From contig NZ_VMSF01000001.1 of assembly GCF_009765225.1 (NCBI RefSeq), forward strand, positions 1,054,001 through 1,118,000: a stretch of 64,000 nucleotides of DNA. Reading direction: 5' to 3'. This DNA comes from Leifsonia sp. AG29 (GTDB taxonomy: Bacteria; Actinomycetota; Actinomycetes; Actinomycetales; Microbacteriaceae). Shown here piece by piece: positions 1 through 9,005 of this stretch. Within the stretch, counting starts at the first letter, position 1, and every line of letters starts with the position of its first letter. The position numbers and the translations under genes were made by a program. The notes beneath the pieces are model-generated. The model was not told the origin of the DNA. It did not search any database and worked only from the letters and a program-made list of their open reading frames with translations.

Positions 1-2181
1 CGCCCGTCGCCCGGCAACATCCCGCGGCCGACGCCTCCGCGTCCCGGCTCGCCGCGCATCGGCGCGCCCGGTCAGGGCGGTGGCAACCGTCCGGGCCCGC
101 GTCAGGGCGGCGGCGGCCGTCCCGGCTTCCAGCAGCGCCCCGGCAGCGGCGCGGGTGCGGGAGCCGGCACCGGCTTCCAGCGTCCCGGTGGCGGCTTCGG
201 CGGCCCCCGGCCGGCCGGCGGCGGCCGCGGTCGCGGACCGGGCGGCGGCACGGCCGGCGCGTTCGGACGCGGCGGCGGCAAGAGCAAGGCCCGCAAGTCG
301 AAGCGCGCGAAGCGTCAAGAGTTCGAGATGCGGGAGGCCCCGTCGCTGGGCGGCGTGAGCGTCCCCCGCGGCGACGGCAGCACCGTCATCCGGCTGCGCC
401 GCGGCGCCTCCATCTCGGACTTCGCCGACAAGATCGACGCGAACCCGGCCTCGCTCGTCACCGTCCTGTTCCACCTGGGCGAGATGGCGACCGCGACCGA
501 GTCGCTCGACGAGGCCACCTTCGAGGTGCTCGGCGATGAGCTGGGCTACAAGATCCAGGTCGTGTCGCCCGAGGACGAGGACAAGGAGCTCCTCGAGGGC
601 TTCGACATCGACCTCGATGCCGAGCTCGAGGGCGAGTCCGACGAGGATCTCGAGATCCGTCCGCCGGTCGTGACCGTCATGGGCCACGTCGACCACGGTA
701 AGACGCGCCTCCTCGACGCCATCCGGAACGCCAACGTGGTGGCCGGCGAGGCGGGCGGGATCACGCAGCACATCGGTGCGTACCAGGTCTGGACCGAGCA
801 CGAGGGCATCGAGCGCGCCATCACGTTCATCGACACCCCGGGTCACGAGGCGTTCACCGCCATGCGTGCCCGCGGTGCCCAGGTGACCGACATCGCGATC
901 CTCGTGGTCGCGGCCGACGACGGCATCATGCCCCAGACGATCGAGGCGCTGAACCACGCCCAGGCGGCCGAGGTGCCGATCGTGGTCGCGGTCAACAAGA
1001 TCGACAAGCCCGACGCCAACCCGGCGAAGGTACGCCAGCAGCTCACCGAGTTCGGCCTGGTCGCCGAGGAGTACGGCGGCGACGTCATGTTCGTCGACGT
1101 GTCCGCGCGGAACAACATCGGCATCCAGGAGCTGCTCGACGCGGTGCTCCTGACGGCCGACGCCGGTCTCGACCTGCGCGCCAACCCCAACAAGGACGCC
1201 CGCGGCGTCGCCATCGAGGCGAAGCTCGACAAGGGCCGCGGCGCCGTGGCGACCGTGCTCATCCAGTCGGGAACGCTGCGCGTCGGCGACGCGATCGTCG
1301 CGGGAACGGCCTACGGCCGCGTCCGTGCGATGGCCGACGAGAACGGCGACGCCGTCTTCGAGGCCGCGCCGTCCCGGCCGGTGCAGGTGCAGGGTCTGTC
1401 CAGCGTCCCGCGCGCCGGCGACACCTTCCTCGTCACCGAGGAGGACCGCACCGCCCGTCAGATCGCCGAGAAGCGCGAGGCCGCCGAGCGCAACGCGCAG
1501 CTGGCCAAGGCCCGCAAGCGCATCTCGCTCGAGGACTTCACCCGGGCTCTCGAGGAGGGCAAGGTCGAGGCGCTCAACCTCATCATCAAGGGCGACGTGT
1601 CCGGTGCCGTGGAGGCGCTGGAGGAGTCGCTCATGAAGATCGAGGTCGACGAGTCGGTCAGCCTGCGCATCCTGCACCGCGGCGTCGGCGCGATCACCGA
1701 GTCGGACATCGACCTGGCGACCATCGACAACGCGATCGTGATCGGCTTCAACGTCCGCCCGGACGTGAAGGCCCGCGAGCGCGCCGCCCGCGAGGGCGTC
1801 GACGTCCGGTTCTACTCGGTCATCTACAACGCCATCGAGGACATCGAGAACTCGCTGAAGGGCATGCTGAAGCCCGAGTTCGAAGAGGTCCAGTCGGGTG
1901 TCGCCGAGATCCGCGAGGTGTTCCGCTCCTCCAAGTTCGGCAACATCGCCGGTGTCATCGTCCGGTCCGGCACGATCACGCGCAACGCCAAGGCGCGCGT
2001 CATCCGCGACGGCGTCGTGGTGGGGGACAACCTCGCCATCGAGTCGCTGCGCCGGTTCAAGGACGACGTCACCGAGGTCCGTACCGACTTCGAGGCCGGT
2101 ATCGGTCTCGGGAAGTACAACGACATCCAGATCGGCGACGAGATCGAGACGATCGAGATGCGGGAGAAGCCCCGCGCCTGA
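1..2181 (+). CDS. infB: Translation initiation factor IF-2 (5' partial)
   Basis: This is the GTPase that places initiator tRNA in the P site and drives 50S joining. The gene is open from the first base, so the start lies upstream; 726 codons are visible. The first 100 or so codons are a Gly/Arg/Pro/Gln-rich, low-complexity linker typical of actinobacterial IF-2. The IF-2 N-terminal fold follows, then the G domain with GHVDHGKT (G1, about nt 682-705), DTPGHEAF (G3, about nt 832-855) and NKID (G4). Domains II-IV run to the stop. A long hairpin follows the stop and rbfA lies 62 bases downstream, the usual order. Identification is secure; only the N-terminus is missing. Confidence 0.98.
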   Translation, partial: RPSPGNIPRPTPPRPGSPRIGAPGQGGGNRPGPRQGGGGRPGFQQRPGSGAGAGAGTGFQRPGGGFGGPRPAGGGRGRGPGGGTAGAFGRGGGKSKARKSKRAKRQEFEMREAPSLGGVSVPRGDGSTVIRLRRGASISDFADKIDANPASLVTVLFHLGEMATATESLDEATFEVLGDELGYKIQVVSPEDEDKELLEGFDIDLDAELEGESDEDLEIRPPVVTVMGHVDHGKTRLLDAIRNANVVAGEAGGITQHIGAYQVWTEHEGIERAITFIDTPGHEAFTAMRARGAQVTDIAILVVAADDGIMPQTIEALNHAQAAEVPIVVAVNKIDKPDANPAKVRQQLTEFGLVAEEYGGDVMFVDVSARNNIGIQELLDAVLLTADAGLDLRANPNKDARGVAIEAKLDKGRGAVATVLIQSGTLRVGDAIVAGTAYGRVRAMADENGDAVFEAAPSRPVQVQGLSSVPRAGDTFLVTEEDRTARQIAEKREAAERNAQLAKARKRISLEDFTRALEEGKVEALNLIIKGDVSGAVEALEESLMKIEVDESVSLRILHRGVGAITESDIDLATIDNAIVIGFNVRPDVKARERAAREGVDVRFYSVIYNAIEDIENSLKGMLKPEFEEVQSGVAEIREVFRSSKFGNIAGVIVRSGTITRNAKARVIRDGVVVGDNLAIESLRRFKDDVTEVRTDFEAGIGLGKYNDIQIGDEIETIEMREKPRA

Positions 2182-2188
2182 GTCGGTG

Positions 2189-2220
2189 GGGCTGCCGGCG
2201 GCTTCGGCCGTCGGCAGCCC
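2189..2220 (+). terminator. 14-bp UUCG hairpin between infB and rbfA
   Basis: Arms 2189-2202 and 2207-2220 pair over 14 bp with one G-U wobble and enclose a TTCG tetraloop. It starts seven bases after the infB stop. There is no T-tract after it, so it could be a U-less actinobacterial terminator, an attenuator that lowers rbfA transcription, or a 3'-end stabiliser of infB mRNA. Confidence 0.6.
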
Positions 2221-2243
2221 TCGCACCGGAAGGAGACACCACC

Positions 2244-2726
2244 ATGGCCGATCCCGCACGCGCGAGGAAGCTCGCGGACCGGATCAAGGAGATCATCGCC
2301 CGCCGGCTCGACCGCGGCCTCCGCGATCCCCGGCTGGGGTTCGTGACGATCACCGACGTCCAGGTGACGGGTGACCTGCAGCACGCGACCGTGTTCTACA
2401 CGGTCTACGGCAGCGAGCAGGAGCGCACCGACACGGCGGCGGCGCTGAAGGCCGCCACCGGCATGCTCCGCAGCGAGGTCGGCAAGAACATCACGGCCCG
2501 GCTGACGCCGACGCTCGAGTTCCAGCTCGACGCCATCCCGGAGAACGCCGCCCACATCGAGGACCTGCTGCGGGAGGCGCGCCAGCGCGACTCCGAGGTG
2601 GCCTCCCTCGCCTCGAGCGCCAGCTACGCCGGCGACGAGGACCCCTACGTCAAACCCCGCACCGAGGACGACGAGGCCGAGGACTCCGAGGCCGCCGCGG
2701 ACTCCGAGGACGCCGACGCTCGCTGA
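2244..2726 (+). CDS. rbfA: 30S ribosome-binding factor RbfA
   Basis: RbfA binds the 30S subunit and helps 16S rRNA 5'-end maturation and cold adaptation. The 160 residues include the conserved RbfA core with the N-terminal basic helix (ADRIKEIIARRL) and the LGFVTITDVQVTGDLQHATVFY strand-helix region (given here in part of the family's usual order). The last 45 residues or so form an acidic Glu/Asp/Ala tail common in actinobacteria. An AAGGAG Shine-Dalgarno lies ahead of the ATG. It follows infB as usual, but truB is displaced about 4.5 kb downstream by unrelated genes. Confidence 0.95.
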   Translation: MADPARARKLADRIKEIIARRLDRGLRDPRLGFVTITDVQVTGDLQHATVFYTVYGSEQERTDTAAALKAATGMLRSEVGKNITARLTPTLEFQLDAIPENAAHIEDLLREARQRDSEVASLASSASYAGDEDPYVKPRTEDDEAEDSEAAADSEDADAR

Positions 2727-2742
2727 CGGCCGGTGCGCGGCC

Positions 2743-2748
2743 TAGGCT
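2743..2748 (+). promoter_or_regulatory. Leaderless -10 element of the YciI-like gene
   Basis: TAGGCT ends exactly 6 bases before the ATG at 2755 and no Shine-Dalgarno is present, so transcription is predicted to start at or next to the start codon. No good -35 is visible. Confidence 0.55.
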
Positions 2749-2754
2749 GGCCGC

Positions 2755-3045
2755 ATGTACGCCGTCTCGTTCTACGACCCGGACCCCGAGTCCACGCCGG
2801 AGCGCTTCGCCCGGATCGCGGCCGCCTATCCGCGCCACCGCGCCTACCTCGACGAGTTCGCCGCCTCGGGCGACGTGCTGATGATCGGCGCCTTCGGCGA
2901 TCCTCAGGCGCAGGGCTCGATGGCGATCTTCCGGTCGCGCGAGGCGGCGGAGCGGTTCCGCGACGGTGACCCGTTCGTCACGGAGGGACTCGTCTACCGG
3001 TCCCGGATCCTCGACTGGGACCCGCTGATCTTCGCCGGCGGCTGA
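2755..3045 (+). CDS. YciI family protein
   Basis: A 96-residue protein of the YciI/dimeric alpha-beta barrel superfamily. Visible family features are the start YAVSFYDP, the H-R-A-Y-L-D stretch (H in 'RHRAYLDEF') and the late DPFVTEGLV segment, in which YciI proteins carry conserved His/Asp near the putative active site. The function of the family is mostly unknown; some members are muconolactone-isomerase-like. It is a single-gene unit with its own leaderless promoter and converges with mutY across 21 bases. Confidence 0.8.
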   Translation: MYAVSFYDPDPESTPERFARIAAAYPRHRAYLDEFAASGDVLMIGAFGDPQAQGSMAIFRSREAAERFRDGDPFVTEGLVYRSRILDWDPLIFAGG

Positions 3046-3066
3046 CCTGCCGCAGCGACCGCGCAC

Positions 3067-3939
3067 TCAGGGCAGCGTGTAGCCGTCCTCGGCCGCGACG
3101 GCGAGACCGTCGGCGAGCAGCCCGGCGAGGGCCCGCTCGCGCTGGGCCGCGTCCGGCCAGACGTTCTCCAGCTCCGCGTCGCTCACCGGGAGGTGCGAGG
3201 CGCGCAGCTCGGCCATGATCCGTCCGCGTACCTGTCGATCGCTGCCCTCGTAGCGTTTCTGAGCGGGCTTCCGCGGTCCGTCGTAGGCGGGGTAGCCCGC
3301 CGTGCGCCAGGCGCAGGCGTCCGCCGCGGCGAGCGGGCAGGCGTCGCACCGAGGTGAGCGGGCCACGCACACGACAGCGCCGAGCTCCATCATGCCGGCG
3401 TTGAAGGCCGCCGCCGAGGGACGGTCACGGGGGAGGAGCGCCTCCATCGCCGCCAGGTCTCGCTTGGCAGGCGCTGCGGCTTCGCCGAGGCCGTCGACCG
3501 CCCGGGCGATCACCCGCCGGATGTTCGTGTCGACGACCGGGTGCCGGTGGCCGTATGCGAACACCGCCACGGCACGGGCTGTGTAGTCGCCGATCCCGGG
3601 AAGCGCGAGGAGCGCCTCCACGTCGTCGGGGACCACACCGCCGTGCTGCTCGGTGATGGCGACGGCCGCCGCGTGCAGCCACAGGGCGCGGCGCGGGTAC
3701 CCGAGCGACTTCCAGGCGCGGACGGCCTCGCCCGGCGGGACGGATGCGAGGGCGGCCGGCGTCGGCCAGCGGGTGAGCCACTCCTCGAGGTGCGGGATCA
3801 CCCGAGCGACCGGCGTCTGCTGGAGCATGAACTCGCTGACCAGCGTGCCCCAGGCGGTGAAGCCGTCGCGGCGCCACGGCAGGTCGCGCCGGTTCTCGCG
3901 GTACCACTCGACGACCGCGGCGGCGAACCCGTCAGCCAT
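3067..3939 (-). CDS. mutY: A/G-specific adenine DNA glycosylase MutY
   Basis: MutY removes adenine mispaired with 8-oxoguanine and uses an HhH-GPD fold plus a [4Fe-4S] cluster. Visible are the catalytic Glu in SEFMLQQTPV, the HhH motif LPGIGDYTA, the catalytic Asp in VVDTNIRRV and four cluster cysteines near residues 188-206. Their spacing is C-x6-C-x2-C-x7-C, while the family norm ends in x5. At 290 residues it lacks the long NUDIX-like C-terminal 8-oxoG-reading domain of E. coli MutY (350 aa); a short winged-helix-like tail replaces it. The ATG lies 8 bases inside the end of the upstream panE-like gene, so the two are translationally coupled. Confidence 0.93.
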   Translation of the reverse strand: MADGFAAAVVEWYRENRRDLPWRRDGFTAWGTLVSEFMLQQTPVARVIPHLEEWLTRWPTPAALASVPPGEAVRAWKSLGYPRRALWLHAAAVAITEQHGGVVPDDVEALLALPGIGDYTARAVAVFAYGHRHPVVDTNIRRVIARAVDGLGEAAAPAKRDLAAMEALLPRDRPSAAAFNAGMMELGAVVCVARSPRCDACPLAAADACAWRTAGYPAYDGPRKPAQKRYEGSDRQVRGRIMAELRASHLPVSDAELENVWPDAAQRERALAGLLADGLAVAAEDGYTLP

Positions 3940-4948
3940 CGTGTTTCGCGAGGAGCGGTGCCAGACGCTCGACCACCCCTGCCCGCGGGACGAACCGGCC
4001 GGTGCGTTCGACCTCGTGCACGAGCGCTGTCAGGGCTGCGTTGACGGGCGCCTCGATCCCGGCGGTCCGCGCCTCCGCGACCACGGCCCCGTTGAGGTAG
4101 TCGATCTCTGTGAGCTGACCGCGCCGGATGCTCTGGAGCGTCGACCCCGGGTTCGGCGTCGCGCCCATGCGCCGCCTCATGAGCAGCGGGACGGACTGGG
4201 CCGCCCACCGCGGCGCGCGCGCCACGACGCGGAGGATGCGGTCGTCGAGCCCCTGGATGCTCCCGTAGGTGACGCCGCGCGCGTAGCCGACCCGGACCGC
4301 CTCCTGGAGGCTTGCCGTGATCACGCGACGGAGCCCGCGGTCGCCGAGCGTCTCCTGCGCGCTCAGGCCGGTGATGGCGGGCATGGCGTTCACCTGGTTC
4401 ACCATGAGCTTCGTCCACTGCGCGCCGATGAAGTTGTCGATGGCGAAGGCCGGCATGGCGGCGTCGAGGATCTGAGCGGCCGCGATGGCGGACTCCGGGG
4501 GAGGGCCGTCGCCGGCTCCGAGGTACGTGTTCGCGGTGGTCGTGACCGTCACCCGGCCGGGAGAGAGGTAGCTGGCCGCGTAGAGCGCGAGGGCGCCGAC
4601 GCAGTCCGAGCCGGGGAGCTCCTCCGACGCCTCGCGAAGGCCGGCCAGACCGTTCTGCACGACGACGACGGTGATGCCCGAGAGCAGCTCGGCGTTGGCG
4701 CGCATCGCGGCAGCGGCGTCCTGCGCCTTGGTGCAGACGAAGGCGAGCTCCGGACGGGTCTGGAGGGTCTCCGCGGCGGAGACGCGGGCGGTGTGACGCC
4801 CCCAGCCGCCGTCAAGGCGGATGCCGTTCTCGCGGATCGCCGCGAGCTGATCGCCGCGCGCCGTCACCTCCACGAGATGGCCGACGCGCTCGAGCAGTGC
4901 GGCGATCGTGCCGCCGATGGCTCCCGCTCCGATCACGCCGATTCGCAC
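3932..4948 (-). CDS. 2-dehydropantoate 2-reductase (PanE/ApbA family)
   Basis: This is an NADPH-dependent ketopantoate reductase family member (338 aa), which would act in pantothenate/CoA synthesis. The N-terminal Rossmann motif is GVIGAGAIGG (residues 4-13), and the catalytic Lys/Asn region is seen in KLMVNQVNA. Several ApbA paralogues have unknown substrates, so the exact role is not certain. The start is GTG, chosen because TAGGCT sits 6 bases upstream (leaderless). The downstream mutY overlaps its end by 8 bases. Confidence 0.85.
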   Translation of the reverse strand: MRIGVIGAGAIGGTIAALLERVGHLVEVTARGDQLAAIRENGIRLDGGWGRHTARVSAAETLQTRPELAFVCTKAQDAAAAMRANAELLSGITVVVVQNGLAGLREASEELPGSDCVGALALYAASYLSPGRVTVTTTANTYLGAGDGPPPESAIAAAQILDAAMPAFAIDNFIGAQWTKLMVNQVNAMPAITGLSAQETLGDRGLRRVITASLQEAVRVGYARGVTYGSIQGLDDRILRVVARAPRWAAQSVPLLMRRRMGATPNPGSTLQSIRRGQLTEIDYLNGAVVAEARTAGIEAPVNAALTALVHEVERTGRFVPRAGVVERLAPLLAKHDG

Positions 4949-4954
4949 CGTCCC

Positions 4955-4960
4955 AGCCTA
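4955..4960 (-). promoter_or_regulatory. Leaderless -10 element of panE-mutY
   Basis: On the minus strand TAGGCT lies 6 bases before the GTG at 4948. There is no ribosome-binding site between them. Confidence 0.55.
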
Positions 4961-4993
4961 ACCGCGGCCGCGGACGCCCCCGTCCGGGGGACG

Positions 4994-6445
4994 TCAGTCG
5001 GCGAGAACCGGGGCTGGTTCCGCGACGACCGGCTCGGCCGCTCCGTCCGCCGGCCGGCGCTCCGCGCGGCGCCGGCCGCTCGGGAGGGCCAGGGCGATGA
5101 CGGCGGCCCCCGCGAGCACCGAGGCTCCGACCCAGACGGCCGGGATCGCCGCGTCCACGTACCCGGTCGGGGTGAGCGTGCCTCCCGCGCCGGTGAACAC
5201 CGCGGTCAGCACGGCGACGCCGAGCGCGACGCCGACCTCCCGCAGGGTCGAGTTCGTTCCCGACGCCTTCGCGTGATCGGCGGGCCGCATGTTCGCGAGC
5301 ACCGCCGTCGAGCTCGGTGCGAAGACCAGCCCCATCCCGATGCCCGCGAGGAGGAACGGGGGCCACAGCTCCGAGTACGGGACCGTCGCCGACAGGGTGG
5401 CCGCGATCCACCCCATCGAGAAGGCGAGGAGCACGAGCCCCACCACGATCGGGAGGCGCGTCCCGGTGCGCGAGGAGACGAGCCCGGTCAGCGGAGCGAC
5501 CACCATCGGTGCGAGCGTCCACGGCATCGTCATGACGCCCGCCTCGAGCGGAGTGTGGCCCTGCACGACCTGCAGGAACTGGATCAGGATGAAGACCGCG
5601 CCGAAGATGCCGAAGCTGAAGGTGACGCCGACCAGGTTCGCGACCGTGAAGCTGCGGTCGCGGAACAGCCGCAGCGGGAGGAGCGGCGCGGTCGCGCGCG
5701 CCTCCCAGAACACGAAGGCGATGAGGAGCACTGAGCCGGCGGCCAGGGAGAGGAGCACCTCGGCGCTGTCCCACCCGGCGTCGTTGCCGCGGACGATGCC
5801 GTAGACGATCCCCAGAACGCCCGGCGCGGCGAGGAGCAGGCCGACGATGTCGGCGCGGACCCGGTCGCCGAAGCTGTTGGGGAGCGCGAACAGGATCAGC
5901 GGGACCGCGATGACGCCGAGCGGAACGTTGAGCCAGAAGATGGCCTGCCAGTTCCAACCCTGCACCACGGCGCCGCCGATGAGCGGGCCGAGCGCGACGC
6001 CGAGCCCGGAGATGCCTCCCCAGATGCCGATCGCGGCGGGCCGGAGCCGCTCGCTGACACTGCCGGCCAGCAGCGTGAGCGATAGGGGCAGGAGGGCCGC
6101 GGCGCCCGCGCCCTGGACGGCGCGCGCTGCGATGAGCATCCACGGCTCGGTGGCGAGTGCGCTGGCGGCGCTGGCCGCCGTGAAGATGATGGCGCCGGCG
6201 AAGAAGACCGAGCGCCTCCCGAGCCGGTCGCCGAGCGCGACGGCCATGAGCATGAGGGTCGCGAAGCTGAGGGTGTACGCGTTCACCACCCACTGGAGCT
6301 GTTCGATGGAGGCGCTGAGGTCCCGCGCGATGACGGGGAGGGCACTCGTGACGACCAGGTTGTCGAGCGTCGCCATGAACATCGGTAGGGAGGCCGCGAT
6401 GATCGCGAGCCAGACCGGTACGCGCCGGGCGGTGGGGACGGACAT
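4994..6445 (-). CDS. DHA2-type MFS drug efflux transporter
   Basis: A 483-residue major-facilitator protein with about 14 hydrophobic segments, typical of the EmrB/QacA (DHA2) group of proton-driven multidrug exporters. The family motif A region is seen as ALGDRLGRRSVF after the second helix, and motif C-like Gly/Pro-rich sequence follows (GLGVALGPLIGG). A GGAGG Shine-Dalgarno lies 6 bases before the ATG. It is transcribed divergently from a TetR gene with two operator copies in the 69-base gap, so it is most likely repressed by that regulator and induced by its own substrates. The C-terminal 25 residues are charged and variable. The substrate cannot be told from sequence. Confidence 0.9.
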   Translation of the reverse strand: MSVPTARRVPVWLAIIAASLPMFMATLDNLVVTSALPVIARDLSASIEQLQWVVNAYTLSFATLMLMAVALGDRLGRRSVFFAGAIIFTAASAASALATEPWMLIAARAVQGAGAAALLPLSLTLLAGSVSERLRPAAIGIWGGISGLGVALGPLIGGAVVQGWNWQAIFWLNVPLGVIAVPLILFALPNSFGDRVRADIVGLLLAAPGVLGIVYGIVRGNDAGWDSAEVLLSLAAGSVLLIAFVFWEARATAPLLPLRLFRDRSFTVANLVGVTFSFGIFGAVFILIQFLQVVQGHTPLEAGVMTMPWTLAPMVVAPLTGLVSSRTGTRLPIVVGLVLLAFSMGWIAATLSATVPYSELWPPFLLAGIGMGLVFAPSSTAVLANMRPADHAKASGTNSTLREVGVALGVAVLTAVFTGAGGTLTPTGYVDAAIPAVWVGASVLAGAAVIALALPSGRRRAERRPADGAAEPVVAEPAPVLAD

Positions 6446-6470
6446 GGCGGGCCTCCGCGGATTCGTTGTT

Positions 6471-6514
6471 GTTATCGGATGATTACAAGCTGACTGTAGT
6501 AATCGGCTGATAAC
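6471..6514. promoter_or_regulatory. Tandem TetR operators between efflux gene and regulator
   Basis: Two copies of the palindrome GTWATC-N4-GATWAC lie at 6471-6486 and 6499-6514, 28 bases centre to centre. The second abuts the ATG at 6515. A-T-rich islands like this stand out against the GC-rich background. They would block both the efflux promoter and the regulator's own promoter. Confidence 0.75.
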
Positions 6515-7186
6515 ATGTCAAGCGTGACGGACAAGATCAGCGAGAGGATCCCCTCGGCGGAACGCCGCGAGCAGATCCTCGGCGCCGCGAGCCTCGTGTT
6601 CGGCGAGCGGGGCTACTTCGGCGCGACCACCGATCAGATCGCCAAGGCGGCCGGCATCAGCCAGCCCTATGTCGTGCGGATGTTCGGCAGCAAGGAGAAC
6701 CTCTTCGTCGGGGTGCTGGTCCGGTCGCTCGAGCGGCTGCTGGAAGCGTTTACCTCCACGATCGATCAGTGGAAGGCCGACGGCTCGCCCGCTGCCGCTC
6801 CCGACGGTGAGCCGCAGCCGGTGACCGTGAGCCCGCGTCTCGGCGAACTCGGCAGGCGACTCGGGTCCGCCTACGTCAACCTGATCGAGGACCGCGGACT
6901 CCTGCTCTCGCTGATGCAGGCGTTCAGCATGGGACAGGATCCGGTGATCGGGGCGAAGGCGCGGGACGGCTTCCTCGAGATCTACCGGATGCTCCGCGAG
7001 GAGGCGGGCTTCGACGCCGAGGAGGTCCGCTCGTTCCTGGCGGAGGGCATGCTGCTCAACACCCTGCTCGGCCTGCGGCTCCACGACGAGTACGGGACCG
7101 ACCCCGCCGCGACCGAGCTGCTCGAGTGCACCTTCCGGACCAAGCTGCAGCTCGTGCTCGACGTCGCGGAGACCCAGCGCGCATGA
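6515..7186 (+). CDS. TetR/AcrR family transcriptional regulator
   Basis: A 223-residue repressor. The N-terminal HTH is visible at about residues 18-63 (RREQILGAASLVFGERGYF, then TTDQIAKAAGISQPYVVRMF and GSKENLF). The C-terminal ligand domain is helical and unassigned. It is divergent from the DHA2 exporter and presumably controls it and itself through the two operators. The ATG at 6515 has no ribosome-binding site. An in-frame GTG at 6524 sits 7 bases after TAACAT (6511-6516), matching the leaderless pattern elsewhere here, and may be the true start. The last bases overlap truB by ATGA. Confidence 0.9.
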   Translation: MSSVTDKISERIPSAERREQILGAASLVFGERGYFGATTDQIAKAAGISQPYVVRMFGSKENLFVGVLVRSLERLLEAFTSTIDQWKADGSPAAAPDGEPQPVTVSPRLGELGRRLGSAYVNLIEDRGLLLSLMQAFSMGQDPVIGAKARDGFLEIYRMLREEAGFDAEEVRSFLAEGMLLNTLLGLRLHDEYGTDPAATELLECTFRTKLQLVLDVAETQRA

Positions 7187-8091
7187 CCCGAAGCGGGCTC
7201 ATCCTCGTCGACAAGCCGGCGGGGCTCACCAGTCACGATGTCGTCGCGCGCGTCCGCCGCCTCGCCGCCACCCGCAAGGTGGGGCACGCCGGGACGCTCG
7301 ATCCGATGGCCACCGGCCTCCTCATCCTGGGCCTGAACTCGTCGACCCGCCTCCTGACCTACATCGTCGGCGCCGACAAGGAGTACCGGGCGACCATCCG
7401 GCTGGGGGCGACGACCACCACAGACGACGCCGACGGCGAGATCGTCGACCGCGCGAGCATCGACGAGCTCGACCTGGTGACGGACGGCGCCGTGCGTTCC
7501 GGCATCGAGGCTCTGACGGGCGAGATCGAACAGGTGCCGAGCTCGGTCAGCGCGATCAAGGTGGACGGCAAGCGCGCCTACGCCCGGGTGCGCGCGGGCG
7601 AGGAGGTCGTCCTCGCCGCCCGGGCCGTGACGGTCTCCGAGTTCGAGCTCCTGACCACCCGGCGCGAGGGCGACGCGATCGACCTCGACGTGCGCGTCGT
7701 CTGCTCGTCCGGGACCTACATCCGCTCGCTGGCCCGCGATCTCGGTGCGGGACTCGGTGTGGGCGGCCACCTGACCGCACTCCGCCGCACCCGAGTCGGC
7801 GCGTACGACGTGCACGACGCCCACGGTCTCGATACGCTCGACCCCGGAGCGGCGCTCATCCCCGCCGTCGAGGCCGCCATCCGGCTGTTCCCGAGGCTCG
7901 ACCTCACGGAGCAGCAGGCGATCGACCTGACGCACGGCCGCGGGATCCATGTGGCCGACTGGGCGGCGGACGACGCCGGACCGGTCGCGGCGGTCGCCCC
8001 GACCGGACACCTGGTGGGACTCGTCGAGTTCCGCGGAAAGGACGCAAGGACCCTCGTGAACTTCCCGTCGGACGAGATCGCCGCGTCGTGA
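7183..8091 (+). CDS. truB: tRNA pseudouridine-55 synthase TruB
   Basis: TruB converts U55 in the T-loop of tRNAs to pseudouridine. The 302 residues show the family start LILVDKPAGLTSHDVV, the catalytic aspartate in GHAGTLDPMATG (Asp40), and the later motif RSLARDLG. The start ATG overlaps the stop of the TetR gene, so translation is coupled to a gene outside the usual infB-rbfA-truB order. The C-terminal PUA-like region is short, as in other actinobacteria. Confidence 0.96.
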   Translation: MTRSGLILVDKPAGLTSHDVVARVRRLAATRKVGHAGTLDPMATGLLILGLNSSTRLLTYIVGADKEYRATIRLGATTTTDDADGEIVDRASIDELDLVTDGAVRSGIEALTGEIEQVPSSVSAIKVDGKRAYARVRAGEEVVLAARAVTVSEFELLTTRREGDAIDLDVRVVCSSGTYIRSLARDLGAGLGVGGHLTALRRTRVGAYDVHDAHGLDTLDPGAALIPAVEAAIRLFPRLDLTEQQAIDLTHGRGIHVADWAADDAGPVAAVAPTGHLVGLVEFRGKDARTLVNFPSDEIAAS

Positions 8092-8101
8092 GCGGCCCAG
8101 C

Positions 8102-8470
8102 ATGATCGAGTGGTTCACCACGGTGCAGGTCGTGGTCGCCTGCGCCGCAGGGGTTCTGTGCCTGGTCCTCGGCCTCGCGGGTCGCGTGCCCGGCGACGTC
8201 TCGATGGGCGCGGTCGCACTGGTGGAGCTGCTGCTCGTCGTCCAGCTCGTGATCGCCATCGTCGCGCCCCTCGTCGGCAATCCGCCGACCGGCAGCCTGG
8301 CGGAGTTCTACATCTACCTCATCTCGGCGTTGATCCTGCCTCTCGCCGGCGGGTTCTGGGCGCTCGTCGAGCGCAGCCGGTGGAGCACGGTGATCCTCGG
8401 CGGCGTCTGCCTCGCGATCGCCGTGATGGTGTACCGCATGGGCCAGATCTGGTTCGTCCAGGGCGCCTGA
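8102..8470 (+). CDS. Small integral membrane protein, unknown function
   Basis: A 122-residue protein with four predicted membrane helices (about residues 5-27, 36-60, 70-88 and 95-112) and few charged residues. I recognise no family motif. It starts 10 bases after truB with no clear Shine-Dalgarno, so it is probably translated by reinitiation in the truB unit. Function unknown. Confidence 0.75.
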   Translation: MIEWFTTVQVVVACAAGVLCLVLGLAGRVPGDVSMGAVALVELLLVVQLVIAIVAPLVGNPPTGSLAEFYIYLISALILPLAGGFWALVERSRWSTVILGGVCLAIAVMVYRMGQIWFVQGA

Positions 8471-8508
8471 GCCCGGCCGGCGGCGGGAGGATCGTCACCG
8501 GTCGCGAA

Positions 8509-8514
8509 TAGAAT
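8509..8514 (+). promoter_or_regulatory. Leaderless -10 element of the membrane gene-ribF unit
   Basis: TAGAAT lies 8 bases before the ATG at 8523, with no ribosome-binding site. The match to TATAAT is 4 of 6. Confidence 0.5.
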
Positions 8515-8522
8515 CGAGATCG

Positions 8523-9005
8523 ATGTCACACCACACCGCGCCCGCCAGCGACCGGGAACAGCCTGGGGCGGCCCGCCGCATCTCCGGCGTGGGCCGGGTA
8601 CTGGTCTTCGTGTACGGCGTCCTGGCCCTCGCGGCGACGGGGCGCAGCGTCTTCCAGATCATCGACCGCTTCCACGAGGCACCGGTCGCGTTCGCGCTCT
8701 CGGGGCTGGCGGCCGTCGTCTACATCGTGGCCACGATCGCCCTCGTGGCCCCGGGCCGCATCTGGTACCGGGTCGCGGTGATCACGATCAGCTTCGAGCT
8801 CGCCGGGGTCCTGATCATCGGCACGCTGAGCCTCCTCGCGCCCGGCGCGCTCGGCCTCCACGACATCGACCCGTTCGGGCGGGACGCGACCGTCTGGTCG
8901 GTCTTCGGCATGGGCTACCTGCTCGTTCCCCTCGCGCTCCCGATCCTCGGGCTGTGGTGGCTCCGGAGGCACCGGCCCGCCAAGGCGACGGGAGCGGCAT
9001 CGTGA
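8523..9005 (+). CDS. Four-helix membrane protein, unknown function
   Basis: A 160-residue protein with a hydrophilic first 20 residues or so and four hydrophobic segments (about 26-44, 56-76, 85-107 and 128-148), ending in a basic tail. I recognise no family. Its stop overlaps the GTG of ribF, so the two are translated together and the protein may relate to flavin supply or simply share transcription. Confidence 0.75.
   Translation: MSHHTAPASDREQPGAARRISGVGRVLVFVYGVLALAATGRSVFQIIDRFHEAPVAFALSGLAAVVYIVATIALVAPGRIWYRVAVITISFELAGVLIIGTLSLLAPGALGLHDIDPFGRDATVWSVFGMGYLLVPLALPILGLWWLRRHRPAKATGAAS

Noticed and set aside
1..300. Gly/Arg-rich repeat at the window start as a repeat element or a separate small gene.
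   Set aside because: It is the low-complexity N-terminal linker of IF-2 in frame with infB.
3653..5734. Long open frame on the plus strand across mutY and panE.
   Set aside because: Arg/Ala/Gly-rich shadow typical of high-GC antisense frames; mutY and panE on the other strand carry the motifs.
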